A stretch of DNA of 64,000 nucleotides, taken from the NCBI RefSeq assembly GCF_038002825.1, contig NZ_JBBODF010000001.1:2914001-2978000 (forward strand), given 5' to 3'. Below, one piece after another: positions 27,470 to 35,873 of the stretch. The notes under the pieces were generated by a model. That model had not been told where the DNA came from. It ran no database searches and saw nothing but the letters and a program-made list of their open reading frames with translations. The stretch comes from Paenibacillus sp. FSL H8-0048. Lineage in GTDB: Bacteria > Bacillota > Bacilli > Paenibacillales > Paenibacillaceae. Positions within the stretch are counted from its first letter, which is position 1. Every line of letters starts with the position of its first letter. The translations under genes and the position numbers were made by a program.

Positions 27470-28638
27470 TTCTTGCCCAGAGTATCCGAATGGCGGTAAT
27501 GAGTATCGTCGGCAATAAGATCCGTTCCTTCCTCACCATGCTGGGCATTGTCATCGGTGTATCCTCGGTTATCCTGCTGGTCTCGGTGGGGCAGGGAGTT
27601 ACGGGTCAGATCACCAGCCAGTTCAGTGACCTTGGCACGAATCAGCTGACGGTCATGATTACCGGACGGGGGGCAGTTACTTCCCTCACGGCTGAGGAGG
27701 TTGCCGCATTCAGCAAGGTTCCCGGAGTGGATCAGGTATCGCCAACGATCAGCAGCAATGTAACCGCCAAATATCGTAACGTCCATACCAATGTCTCGCT
27801 TGAAGGCATCACCGCAAGCTATGAGAAGGTACAGAACTTTCATGTGCAGTCCGGCCGCTTCCTGCTTGATATCGACAATGAATACCGGCAGAAGGCTGCC
27901 CTGATCGGAACCGAGACGGCGAAGAAGCTGTTCGGCGCCGACAACCCGGTGGGCCGTGAGATCCAGCTGAACGGGACCTCCTTCCAGCTTGTAGGCTTGC
28001 TCCAGGCGAAGGGAAGCTCACTCAGCGGATCAAATGATAAGAAGATTCTCATCCCCTTATCCACCTCCGAGCGGCTGCTTCAGAGTAAGGGAATTCAGAC
28101 TTTTACCGTCACTGCCTTGAGTGACAAGGATGTAGCGTCTGTGAAGACAGCTATTGGACAGATTCTGGACCGCAAGTTCCTCCGTGCCAAGGATGCCTAC
28201 AGTGTATTCGATTCCAAACAGATGCTGGATACGCTGAAGAAAACCTCCGGCACCCTGTCCCTTGCCCTCGCTGGAATCGCCGGAATCTCGCTCTTCGTTG
28301 GCGGAATCGGCATTATGAACATTATGATTATTTCGGTGAACGAACGTACCCGGGAGATCGGCATACGCAAAGCCATCGGCGCCAAAAAAATGGATATTCT
28401 GCTGCAATTCATCATTGAGTCGATGGTGCTCAGCACGATGGGCGGAATCCTCGGAATCGGTGCAGGATTAGGCCTAACCTGGCTGGTCGGCCAGTTGACC
28501 GCCCTTCAGGTTGGCTATGCCTGGAACATGGTGAACATCTCATTCCTCTTCTCGCTCTTCATCGGTGTGTTCTTCGGCATCCTGCCCGCCAGCAAAGCGG
28601 CGAGACTCCGGCCGATTCAAGCTCTGCGTACCGATTAG
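27466..28638 (+). CDS. MacB-type FtsX-family permease
   Basis: 390 residues with the MacB layout: one N-terminal membrane helix (FLTMLGIVIGVSSVILLVSV), a large extracellular MacB_PCD domain (about 45-260) and three C-terminal helices (SLALAGIAGISLFVGGIGIM; STMGGILGIGAGLGLTWLVG; ISFLFSLFIGVFFGILP). The conserved INERTREIGIRKA-like block appears here as SVNERTREIGIRKAIGA. It forms the translocating half of the exporter. Its cargo is unknown; the secreted repeat protein at the head of the operon and the sensor kinase just downstream suggest response to an extracellular compound. Confidence 0.93.
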   Translation: MILAQSIRMAVMSIVGNKIRSFLTMLGIVIGVSSVILLVSVGQGVTGQITSQFSDLGTNQLTVMITGRGAVTSLTAEEVAAFSKVPGVDQVSPTISSNVTAKYRNVHTNVSLEGITASYEKVQNFHVQSGRFLLDIDNEYRQKAALIGTETAKKLFGADNPVGREIQLNGTSFQLVGLLQAKGSSLSGSNDKKILIPLSTSERLLQSKGIQTFTVTALSDKDVASVKTAIGQILDRKFLRAKDAYSVFDSKQMLDTLKKTSGTLSLALAGIAGISLFVGGIGIMNIMIISVNERTREIGIRKAIGAKKMDILLQFIIESMVLSTMGGILGIGAGLGLTWLVGQLTALQVGYAWNMVNISFLFSLFIGVFFGILPASKAARLRPIQALRTD

Positions 28639-28707
28639 CCGTGCTGCAGCAAGGATGTTATGATGAAAGAAACATTACGATAAAATGTCTGCGGGAAGGA
28701 ACCGGGT

Positions 28708-30150
28708 ATGACCATTAAGCGGCGCTTATTCATCTCTAATATCCTGATGATTGTAATCCCCGTATGTATTTCCTTGTTCATTGCTTTTGTTAGCGTGTCC
28801 CTCCTGTTCAAGGTATCGAAGCATGATAAGCAGGGCCCGTTCTATACCGGATACGATGATCTGGTTCAGTTGTCTGCCGAGCTGCTGAAGAACGGTGAGA
28901 AGCAGAAGCAGGAGGAACTCCGCCGCCAGATCGAAGAGATATTGAAGCCGGAGGACATGAGTCTGGCCGTTTACGATTCTGCGGCAAGGCTGATCAGCTT
29001 CAATTTCAAGGAGACCCCGGAGACAGAGCAGCTGCTGCAGATCGTCAGCGCCATGAATGGACAAGGGTTCGCCTCTACCTCGAACAAGGAGGTCTTTGCT
29101 GAACAGATCCGGGTTAAGGGCAAAGCCTATACTGTCAGCATCATCGGCACGGCCTCGGACTATACAGACGGACAAGTCACTCCGGCGATGGTTACCTTCC
29201 TGATTCTGATCACGCTGGGGATTATCGCTGCGGTGTTTATAACGAATCAATTTCTTACCCGGTTTGTATTCAAGCGGATCAAGCACCCTCTGGATACGCT
29301 GGCAGACGGGGTTCATCAGATCCGGGACGGCAATCTGGATGTTAGAATCCACTACGGGAACAAGGACGAATTCGCTCCTGTCTGTGAGGATTTCAATGAC
29401 ATGGCTATCCGCCTCAAGGAATCCCAGCGCCTGATCCAGAGGCAGGAGGAGAGCCGCAAGGAGCTGCTGGCCGGGATATCGCATGACCTCCGTTCCCCAC
29501 TGACCTCTGTCCGTGCGTATTCGGAAGGACTGCTGGATGGGGTAGCCACAACCCCTGAATCCCAGAAGAAATATATCACCATGATTAAGACCAAAGCAGA
29601 GGATATTGACCGGATGGTCGGTAAAATCTTTCTTTTCTCCAAAATGGATCTGGGAGACTATCCCTATGAACCAGAGGTGCTGGAGGTCAATCAGGAGCTC
29701 CTCTCCTTAATCAAGGCCACTGCCGAAGAATACAGGGAGAAGGGGCTGGACGTAGTCATTGCTGCACTGGCTGCGGATGTGTATATTTACGCCGATCCGG
29801 CGCAGCTCAGCAGCATCGTCTTCAACATTCTGGAGAATAGCTGGAAATACAAGCTCAAGGAGCGTGTCCAGGTATCTATCCGTACCGAAGTACAAGGAAG
29901 CGATGTGTTCATCTATCTGGAGGATAACGGACCCGGGGTGCCGGAAAAGGCGCTGGATAAGCTGTTTGATGTGTTCTACCGCAGCGATCCTTCGCGCAAT
30001 AACCCCACTAAGGGCAGCGGCTTGGGGCTGGCAATCACAGCCAAAGCCGTCAGCCGGATGGGCGGAAGTATTCAGGCACAGCCTTCTCCCGCAGGGGGCT
30101 TGTGCATCATTATCACACTGCCAGTGCTGGATAAAGGGGCCTTGCTATGA
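28708..30150 (+). CDS. Sensor histidine kinase
   Basis: 480 residues. Two membrane helices (near 12-32 and TFLILITLGIIAAVFITNQF near 165) flank an extracellular sensor domain of about 130 residues. A HAMP domain follows (FKRIKHPLDTLADGVHQIRD), then the phosphoacceptor block GISHDLRSPLTSVRAYSEG with its His near 257, and the ATP-binding domain with N box FNILENSWKY and G boxes DNGPGVPE and GSGLGLAI. It lies 69 bases after the permease gene and overlaps its response regulator by ATGA. It probably senses a substrate of the adjacent exporter, an inference from position. Confidence 0.93.
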   Translation: MTIKRRLFISNILMIVIPVCISLFIAFVSVSLLFKVSKHDKQGPFYTGYDDLVQLSAELLKNGEKQKQEELRRQIEEILKPEDMSLAVYDSAARLISFNFKETPETEQLLQIVSAMNGQGFASTSNKEVFAEQIRVKGKAYTVSIIGTASDYTDGQVTPAMVTFLILITLGIIAAVFITNQFLTRFVFKRIKHPLDTLADGVHQIRDGNLDVRIHYGNKDEFAPVCEDFNDMAIRLKESQRLIQRQEESRKELLAGISHDLRSPLTSVRAYSEGLLDGVATTPESQKKYITMIKTKAEDIDRMVGKIFLFSKMDLGDYPYEPEVLEVNQELLSLIKATAEEYREKGLDVVIAALAADVYIYADPAQLSSIVFNILENSWKYKLKERVQVSIRTEVQGSDVFIYLEDNGPGVPEKALDKLFDVFYRSDPSRNNPTKGSGLGLAITAKAVSRMGGSIQAQPSPAGGLCIIITLPVLDKGALL

Positions 30151-30839
30151 CCAAAGTATTAATCATTGAAGATGATAGTGCAATTGCAGCGATAGAGCGG
30201 GATTATCTGGAAATTAATGATTTCACGGTCGAGGTTGCCGAGGACGGCATCACCGGGCTTGAGCTGGCGCTTGCGGGACAATTCCAGCTAATTCTCCTTG
30301 ATCTGATGCTGCCGGGGGAAGACGGATTCTCGGTGTGCCGCAAGCTGCGGAGCCAGCTCGACATTCCTATCCTCATGGTCACGGCCAAGCAGGAGGACAT
30401 CGACAAGATCCGGGGACTGGGACTTGGGGCCGATGATTATATCGTCAAGCCTTTTTCACCAGGTGAACTGGTGGCCCGGGTCAAATCCAATCTGGCTCAG
30501 TATGCCCGTCTTAAGGGCATGAGCGGTAGCAGCACAGAGAGCCGGATCGAGAGTGGTCCGTTCGTCATTCATACCTTGTCGCATAGAGCCTATCTGCACG
30601 GCCGGGAGCTGGAGCTAAAGAAGAAGGAGTTCGACCTGCTGCACTTCCTGATTGTCAATGCGGATATCGTCTTCAGCCGGGATTCCCTGTATGAACGGAT
30701 CTGGGGCTTCGATGCCATGGGCGATAACGCTACCGTAGCCGTCCATATCAACAGGCTCCGCGATAAGATCGAGCAGGACCCCGGCAACCCGAAGTATATT
30801 CAGACGGTGTGGGGAGCGGGATATCGTTTTCAGGTGTAG
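30147..30839 (+). CDS. OmpR-family response regulator
   Basis: 230 residues. The receiver domain has the acidic pocket EDD near residue 8, the phosphoacceptor Asp in LILLDLMLPGEDG near 51 and the Lys of DDYIVKPF near 100. A C-terminal winged helix follows (ELKKKEFDLLHFLI, then VAVHINRLRDKIEQDP and GAGYRF). It is translationally coupled to the kinase gene and is the last gene of the exporter cluster; a terminator follows within 40 bases. Confidence 0.95.
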   Translation: MTKVLIIEDDSAIAAIERDYLEINDFTVEVAEDGITGLELALAGQFQLILLDLMLPGEDGFSVCRKLRSQLDIPILMVTAKQEDIDKIRGLGLGADDYIVKPFSPGELVARVKSNLAQYARLKGMSGSSTESRIESGPFVIHTLSHRAYLHGRELELKKKEFDLLHFLIVNADIVFSRDSLYERIWGFDAMGDNATVAVHINRLRDKIEQDPGNPKYIQTVWGAGYRFQV

Positions 30840-30845
30840 CTAAGC

Positions 30846-30881
30846 AGCCTCCGGCCATTCGTATGGTCCGGGGGCTATTTT
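30846..30881. terminator. Bidirectional terminator
   Basis: Stem AGCCTCCGGCC / GGTCCGGGGGCT with two mismatches and a TTTT run. It lies between the convergent response regulator and membrane protein genes and overlaps the stop of the latter. Confidence 0.65.
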
Positions 30882-31441
30882 GATCCTCCGTAATAAACCG
30901 CTCTGTACCAGATATACAGAGGCCGCAGCAGCAGCTTCCCGATTACGAAATACAGCACAGCCATAATCAGCAGCACTCCGTACACCACCGGCCGGTCCTG
31001 GCCATAGACAAAAAAGAGTATATCAAACTGATTGGTCATGTTAAGGTTATAGGTGACGACCAGTTTGCTCATTAACAGCATACCGAACAGCAGGTAGAAG
31101 CTGGCGCCGAGCAAAACGTGGATCAGCAAGATCCAGGGCCGGAAGGGTAAGCGCCTCCGGTGCGCTTTTGAAGACAAGTAGTATGTTACAAACAGTCCCG
31201 CAGCAGCCAGCGAAATCAGCAGCAGCTGATTCATTGGATGAAGAACATACATAAGCAAACCGTTCAAAGCGGCAAAGATCAGAATATCCGCAAGAATAGA
31301 CTTGGTCCGCTCCCGGAGGCTAACCGCTTGAAGCGGTTCCACGGACCCGCCTTGTACGAAATCTACGGTCCATACGATCAGTAGCAGAATGCTGAACCAG
31401 ACTAGCGTAACGGAAACGGGTATAAGATTGAAATACTGCAA
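30875..31441 (-). CDS. Membrane protein of unknown function
   Basis: 188 residues with four to five hydrophobic segments: VSVTLVWFSILLLIVWTV, an internal hairpin near 50-85 (ILIFAALNGLLMYVL and LLLISLAAAGLFVTYYL), ILLIHVLLGASFYLLFGML and GVLLIMAVLYFVIGKLLL. I do not recognise the family. It is convergent with the response regulator and divergent from the CPBP gene 67 bases away, so it stands alone. There is no signal peptide beyond the first helix. Confidence 0.7.
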   Translation of the reverse strand: MQYFNLIPVSVTLVWFSILLLIVWTVDFVQGGSVEPLQAVSLRERTKSILADILIFAALNGLLMYVLHPMNQLLLISLAAAGLFVTYYLSSKAHRRRLPFRPWILLIHVLLGASFYLLFGMLLMSKLVVTYNLNMTNQFDILFFVYGQDRPVVYGVLLIMAVLYFVIGKLLLRPLYIWYRAVYYGGSK

Positions 31442-31508
31442 CAGGAATACACCATCCTTATTTTTCCTTTATTATAACACTTTCACCATCTTAGGAGGAT
31501 TAACATTC

Positions 31509-32153
31509 ATGCTATTACTGAAGTTATGCGCTATTGCTGTTCTGCTGTCTTTTTCCTACCAGATTATTGAGAAGGTTCTTGGGTTGATCTCCAAGTCACA
31601 GGTGAGGTACACAATCTATTATTGGGGAGCTGCGATGATTGCTGGAAGCGTTCTCTGGAGTGACAGTTATACGTTTGGCATGCCGCATCAAGTGATGAGA
31701 GTGCTTCCGCTGTTCCTTGTCATTCTGGCAGTGAATCTGATCATCTCCCGATCCTCCGGCTATAATCCAGTGGGCACATATAATAAGGTCAACTTCGTGC
31801 TGTGCTTCCCGATTTTTGAAGAGATTGCCTTCCGGGGATTGGTTCTTCCCATTCTCGCGCAGCATCCGGGTCTTGGACAGCTCCATGCCACGGGAATCAT
31901 TGATGTCAGCGGTGCTATTCTCCTTACTGCGTTCCTGTTCGCCGTATCGCATTTGCAGTATTACCGGTTGAACCGCGAGAGTATCCGTTTTATGCTGTTC
32001 GCGCTGAGCGGAGGGATCTTCTTCGGGCTGTTCGCGCAGGTTACGGAGTCGCTCTTGCTGACGATTCCGCTGCATATTGCTTTTAACGGGTCGGCCGTCT
32101 GGTATCAAAAAAAGAGCCACAGCTCCTCTACAGAGCCAGCGCCTCTTCCGTAA
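31509..32153 (+). CDS. CPBP-family intramembrane metalloprotease
   Basis: 214 residues with several membrane helices and the CPBP (Abi/CAAX) motifs: EEIAFRG near 107 (motif 1, EExxxR), a His in FAVSHLQYY near 145 (motif 2) and PLHIAFN near 197 (motif 3). These proteases cut within membranes and process or inactivate peptides such as bacteriocins. The start is MLLLKLCA, after TTAGGAGG; a longer frame from 31389 has no ribosome site. Its 3' end overlaps the convergent YfbR-like gene by 26 bases. Confidence 0.85.
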   Translation: MLLLKLCAIAVLLSFSYQIIEKVLGLISKSQVRYTIYYWGAAMIAGSVLWSDSYTFGMPHQVMRVLPLFLVILAVNLIISRSSGYNPVGTYNKVNFVLCFPIFEEIAFRGLVLPILAQHPGLGQLHATGIIDVSGAILLTAFLFAVSHLQYYRLNRESIRFMLFALSGGIFFGLFAQVTESLLLTIPLHIAFNGSAVWYQKKSHSSSTEPAPLP

Positions 32154-32757
32154 TCTGCCTGATATCAATCGGAGACAGCGTCTCCTCGTTCACCATGTCC
32201 GGCAGAATCTCTGCCAGGAAGTAATCTACGCACTTGAGGTCAATATGCTTAATCTTGATTAGCGCATTGCGGTACATCACCACAAATTCCTTCTCCGTGT
32301 TCCCTCTTTGCAGCTCGGCGAAGGCCTCATACACCTGATCCATCTTATCCGCAACCTCCAGAATCAGTCCCTCCAGCGACTCATCCTTGCCTTCACGCAG
32401 CTGCTGGTAGAAGATGCTTTTGAATTCGTCCGGAATATGCTCCTTAATGAAGTTGTCGATCATGCCCTCCTCCACCTGCTGGATCAGTGATCTGAGCTGG
32501 AGCGAGGAGTGCTTCACCGGCGTTTTGATATCCCCGATAAAAATCTCTCCGTAATCGTGGCTGCTCGTGATCTCGTACAGCTTCTTCCAGTCGATCACCG
32601 CGCCGTGCTTCTCTTCAATATCCGCCAGCGTCTTTGCGTATTGCACGACCTTCCAGGAATGGGCCGCAACGCTATGCTCCTCGAATTTGAATTTGCCCGG
32701 ACAGCGGATAATGCGCTCCAGCTCATTCAGTGAGCGAAAATACTTGTGAATTCCCAT
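32128..32757 (-). CDS. HD-domain protein, YfbR-like 5'-deoxynucleotidase
   Basis: 209 residues of the HD hydrolase fold. Metal ligands visible: EEHSVAAHSW (His near 33), SSHDYGEIFIGDI (His-Asp near 68) and EVADKMDQVYE (Asp near 138). The arrangement and length match YfbR-type enzymes that remove phosphate from deoxynucleoside monophosphates. It is preceded by GGGAGGACTAGC and stands as a single gene. Confidence 0.8.
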   Translation of the reverse strand: MGIHKYFRSLNELERIIRCPGKFKFEEHSVAAHSWKVVQYAKTLADIEEKHGAVIDWKKLYEITSSHDYGEIFIGDIKTPVKHSSLQLRSLIQQVEEGMIDNFIKEHIPDEFKSIFYQQLREGKDESLEGLILEVADKMDQVYEAFAELQRGNTEKEFVVMYRNALIKIKHIDLKCVDYFLAEILPDMVNEETLSPIDIRQITEEALAL

Positions 32758-33054
32758 GCTAGTCCTCCCGTATGTTAGTTAGGCTACGCTAGAGTTCAGT
32801 CTAATCCTCCAGTGTTAACCCCGGATGAACCTCAGCACCCCATTGTGTAAAATCCGCACGGCTGCACGCATCTAACGGTTTTGCCCGGCCTCTCCCCGTC
32901 CTATTGCGGTCCCCATCCCCGACTAAAGTCGGGAATCAAGAACAGTCTGCAGGCCGTTTTGCCAGGAAGAATAATTACGTACAATACATACATAGACAAC
33001 GGAAATGAACACGCCGGCTACCGGCGGTCATCTAATATGAGAGGAAGATTCACT
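32758..33054. other. Gap upstream of the PspC/PspA genes
   Basis: No gene. It holds divergent promoters for the YfbR-like gene and for pspC/pspA and a small hairpin CCCGAC-TAAA-GTCGGG (32926-32941). No clear regulator site was recognised. Confidence 0.5.
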
Positions 33055-33276
33055 ATGACAAAAAAATTAACCCGTTCCTTAACAGACAAGAAACTCACCG
33101 GCTTATGCGGAGGATTGGCACGCTATTTCAATGTTGATGCCACCCTTGTAAGATTGATTGTTGCTGTCGCTACGATATTCAGCTTCGGCACTGTAGTCTT
33201 TCTCTATATCATCGGCAGCCTTATTGTTCCCCAGGAATCCTACGGCGGATTCGATGACAGCTTTAACAACTACTAA
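33055..33276 (+). CDS. PspC-domain membrane protein
   Basis: 73 residues: a short PspC domain (KLTRSLTDKKLTGLCGGLAR start, then VDATLVRLIVAVATIFSFG) with one or two membrane spans, as in LiaY-like small proteins. PspC proteins tether or sense envelope stress together with PspA, and the pspA gene follows 26 bases later, so the two form an operon. The start MTKKLTRS is preceded by GAGAGGAAG; the longer open frame has no ribosome site. Confidence 0.88.
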   Translation: MTKKLTRSLTDKKLTGLCGGLARYFNVDATLVRLIVAVATIFSFGTVVFLYIIGSLIVPQESYGGFDDSFNNY

Positions 33277-33302
33277 TCCCACATATAAAGGAGATCATTA
33301 CA

Positions 33303-33968
33303 ATGAGCATATTCCAAAGAATCACTACATTAACTAAGGCCGCTATTCACGAAGGACTGAACAAGCTGGAAGATCCGATCCTGCTGACCGGCCAATACCT
33401 GCGTGACCTGGAGGACAAAATCACTGGTGCCGAAGGCAAACAGCGTGAACTCAAGGCAGCAGCCAGTGTGCTGGAGCGCCGGATCTACGAATACAAGGTG
33501 CTTGCAGAGCGCAGTGAAACGGAAGCCGTCCAGTTCATGAGCGAGGGTAATGAACCGGCTGCCCGCTTGGCGGTAATGGCCAAGCTCCGCTACACAGAGA
33601 GCGAGCAGGAATGCACCGCCGGGCTGAAAGAGACTCAGGCCGCGCTGGCCTCTCTTGAAGTACAGCTTGCCAGTGTTAAGGAAGAACATACGCGCCTCAA
33701 AGCCAAAAGAGCCGAGCTGGCCGAACGTGCCCGCAAGGCAGCAGAGGCCAAGCAAGCAGCCCAGGCTTACAGCGCCGCTTCTCCGGCAGGCTATCCCGGC
33801 CAGGTGCTGAACAACGGCACAGCCTCACGCGGATTCGAACGGATGGAAGACAAAATCGCCATGCAGGAAGCAATCGCCGAGCAAGCGGGGCTGGCCGCAG
33901 CGGCTCATGAATCTTCAATCAACAGTGCCGTGGAAGCCGAGCTGGAACGTCTGCGGAACCGGAAGTAA
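33303..33968 (+). CDS. PspA/IM30-family envelope stress protein
   Basis: 221 residues, mostly amphipathic helix and coiled coil: the N-terminal helix MSIFQRITTLTKAAIHEGL, EDPILLTGQYLRDLEDKI near 23, and long Ala/Glu/Lys-rich helices. PspA proteins coat and protect damaged membranes. A weakly ordered Pro/Gly stretch (SAASPAGYPGQVLNNG near 158) separates the last helix, a little unusual. AAAGGAG precedes the ATG. It is followed by a strong terminator. Confidence 0.9.
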   Translation: MSIFQRITTLTKAAIHEGLNKLEDPILLTGQYLRDLEDKITGAEGKQRELKAAASVLERRIYEYKVLAERSETEAVQFMSEGNEPAARLAVMAKLRYTESEQECTAGLKETQAALASLEVQLASVKEEHTRLKAKRAELAERARKAAEAKQAAQAYSAASPAGYPGQVLNNGTASRGFERMEDKIAMQEAIAEQAGLAAAAHESSINSAVEAELERLRNRK

Positions 33969-33992
33969 GCTGACGGTATCGTCCGTAATTGC

Positions 33993-34034
33993 AAAAAGGA
34001 TGCCTCCCTGGTCATAGGGATGGCATCCTTTTTT
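33993..34034 (+). terminator. pspA terminator
   Basis: AAAAAGGATGCC / GGCATCCTTTTTT, a 12-base-pair stem with a 17-base loop and a T run, 25 bases after pspA. Confidence 0.9.
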
Positions 34035-34194
34035 GTTGTGCATTTGAATTTTACCGGCACATCTTTCAATGCAACGCCTGCTCTTAGCCACTCCAAACTA
34101 GGAGTCAGATGTTTTATTTACATTATTTGTAACTCATTCTGGGCATCCGCATAGATATATTTTACAACCATTTCAATGCCAAGGAGCGATTCTG

Positions 34195-34737
34195 TTGGAA
34201 AATCAATTATTACCCTCACAGGCCTGCAATTCAGACACTATTGGCTTGCCGCCGCAGTCTAATCCCACCCCACCGTTCATTCCGATTCCCCCGACTCCCG
34301 AAACCTTATGTACTAACACCTGGGTATATCTATGGACAAATACTAACATGGGAAATCTATGGGTGTATGTTCAAAGAGTCATCCAAGGGAAACGAAACAC
34401 CTTAACCGGCTGCACTCTGTTACAGGATTGGAGCGGCAGGTACTATTATCAACAGATCACCGTGGACTTGGCTTATATTACGATGTATGTATGTCATTCG
34501 CCAAGCTCTGAATCTATGGGGCTTGCCCACGAGAGCATGCCTTCAGGAGCATTGCCATCCGGTAATTCTCAAGTCAAGCTATGTCTTTACCAACAGTTTC
34601 CGGTAGGCAATTTTGTCTATGAACTTACTCCGCTCAATACAACATGTCCATCACGGCCTTGGGATGAACGAGTTCTTAAGGGCTCCATTATCATCCCTTA
34701 CGATCCTGCGATGCCGGTTACGGGAGAGTTCAAGTAA
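34195..34737 (+). CDS. Unrecognised 180-residue protein
   Basis: No family was recognised. A Pro-rich N-terminus (PPFIPIPPTPE near 27) precedes a beta-rich body with many aromatic residues (TNTWVYLWTNTNMGNLWVYV, YYYQQITVD) and about five Cys. There is no signal peptide or membrane segment. The start is TTG, preceded by AAGGAG with 7-base spacing, and a perfect 18-base-pair terminator follows, so this is a real single-gene unit. Its composition would suit a spore-surface or other structural protein, but that is a guess. Confidence 0.6.
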   Translation: MENQLLPSQACNSDTIGLPPQSNPTPPFIPIPPTPETLCTNTWVYLWTNTNMGNLWVYVQRVIQGKRNTLTGCTLLQDWSGRYYYQQITVDLAYITMYVCHSPSSESMGLAHESMPSGALPSGNSQVKLCLYQQFPVGNFVYELTPLNTTCPSRPWDERVLKGSIIIPYDPAMPVTGEFK

Positions 34738-34750
34738 CTTCACCATATAC

Positions 34751-34798
34751 GGGAACAAGTTCTTGGCAGGATAGAATGCCAAGAACTTGTTCCCTTTT
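34751..34798. terminator. Strong bidirectional terminator
   Basis: Perfect 18-base-pair stem, arms 34751-34768 (GGGAACAAGTTCTTGGCA) and 34777-34794, loop 8, then TTTT. It serves the 180-residue protein gene and the convergent patatin gene. Confidence 0.9.
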
Positions 34799-34806
34799 CT
34801 ATTACA

Positions 34807-35790
34807 TTAATGGTAAGGTACTGAATCTTCGTGCGGTTGATCGGTGTAGTAGGCCGGAAGCGGTGAGGCGGCGTTCTTTTCCCGAAATTTATGTTTATAG
34901 GCTTCAAAATCCCATGTACCCAGAAACTTCTCTGCTGCTGTGTGGCCCGAGGTCAGCAAAAACTGCTTATCTGCATCCGTCAAATCAAATTTGGTCGTCG
35001 TCACCTCTCGGGTTGGAATAAAGACAGTCCGTTCTTCCGCATGCTCATCTACATGCCGTTGATCGTGAGCTTGGAGCATAGTTTTGAACATGCCTCTTAA
35101 TAAAGAGACGGGGCCGTTGATATCCAGGGTCTGGGCATACGTACGTTTCTCCGACAGGCGGAAACCAAAGGTTGGCCACCGTGGAACCCCCTCTACATCA
35201 AACAGCCAGATGGGATAGTTGCTTAGCATTCCTCCATCCAGCATGTAATAAGGCTTCGAGATAAGCGGTGTATGCCATAAATAAGGTTTGAAGAAGAACG
35301 GTAGGGTAGTGCTCATCCGTACTGCCGCAGCAATCGGGAAGGTGATTGATGACAGCCCGTAATGCGGAAGATCCCTGGGAAAAATGACCATTTTACCGTT
35401 GCTGATGTTTGATGCTATAATAGACAACTTCCCTTCCGGCAGATCGCCGAAGGTCTCTATGCCCCGGCGCTTCAACCAATCACTCATCACCGTCTCCAGA
35501 ACATGGTTGCTATAAATACCTGAATTCAGGATTAACGGAAGGGCTTTGTTCAACAGCGGTACACTGTTCATACGTGTCTTGCCCAACAGCTGCACATAAT
35601 CAAGCGAATGCATCAGTTCCTTAATCTCCGCACTGTTATAGCCTGCTGCCAGTAGTGCCGCTACAATCGCTCCTGCCGATGTTCCTGCTAACTTGTTCCA
35701 GCTGTACCCTTTGCACTCCATCATCTCAACCGCGCCGACAAATGCAATCCCTTTGACACCACCGCCCTCAAAAACAGCGTCTGCCTTCAT
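34807..35790 (-). CDS. Patatin-like phospholipase
   Basis: 327 residues of the patatin fold. The oxyanion loop is EGGGVKGIAFVGA near 8, the nucleophile elbow G-T-S-A-G (Ser near 41) and the catalytic Asp in DGGMLSNYP near 190, so the Ser-Asp dyad is complete. Such enzymes hydrolyse acyl ester bonds of lipids. No signal peptide. The start MKADAVFEGG follows GGGAG; two upstream in-frame ATGs (35811, and 35832 as first possible codon) lack good spacing. Confidence 0.88.
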   Translation of the reverse strand: MKADAVFEGGGVKGIAFVGAVEMMECKGYSWNKLAGTSAGAIVAALLAAGYNSAEIKELMHSLDYVQLLGKTRMNSVPLLNKALPLILNSGIYSNHVLETVMSDWLKRRGIETFGDLPEGKLSIIASNISNGKMVIFPRDLPHYGLSSITFPIAAAVRMSTTLPFFFKPYLWHTPLISKPYYMLDGGMLSNYPIWLFDVEGVPRWPTFGFRLSEKRTYAQTLDINGPVSLLRGMFKTMLQAHDQRHVDEHAEERTVFIPTREVTTTKFDLTDADKQFLLTSGHTAAEKFLGTWDFEAYKHKFREKNAASPLPAYYTDQPHEDSVPYH

Positions 35791-35873
35791 TTCAACAAAC
35801 TCCCTCTTCATCCGAATTATAACTAGGCACAATTGTTGCTGCCCCTATTCTTTACGGAAGGGGGGATTCTGAT

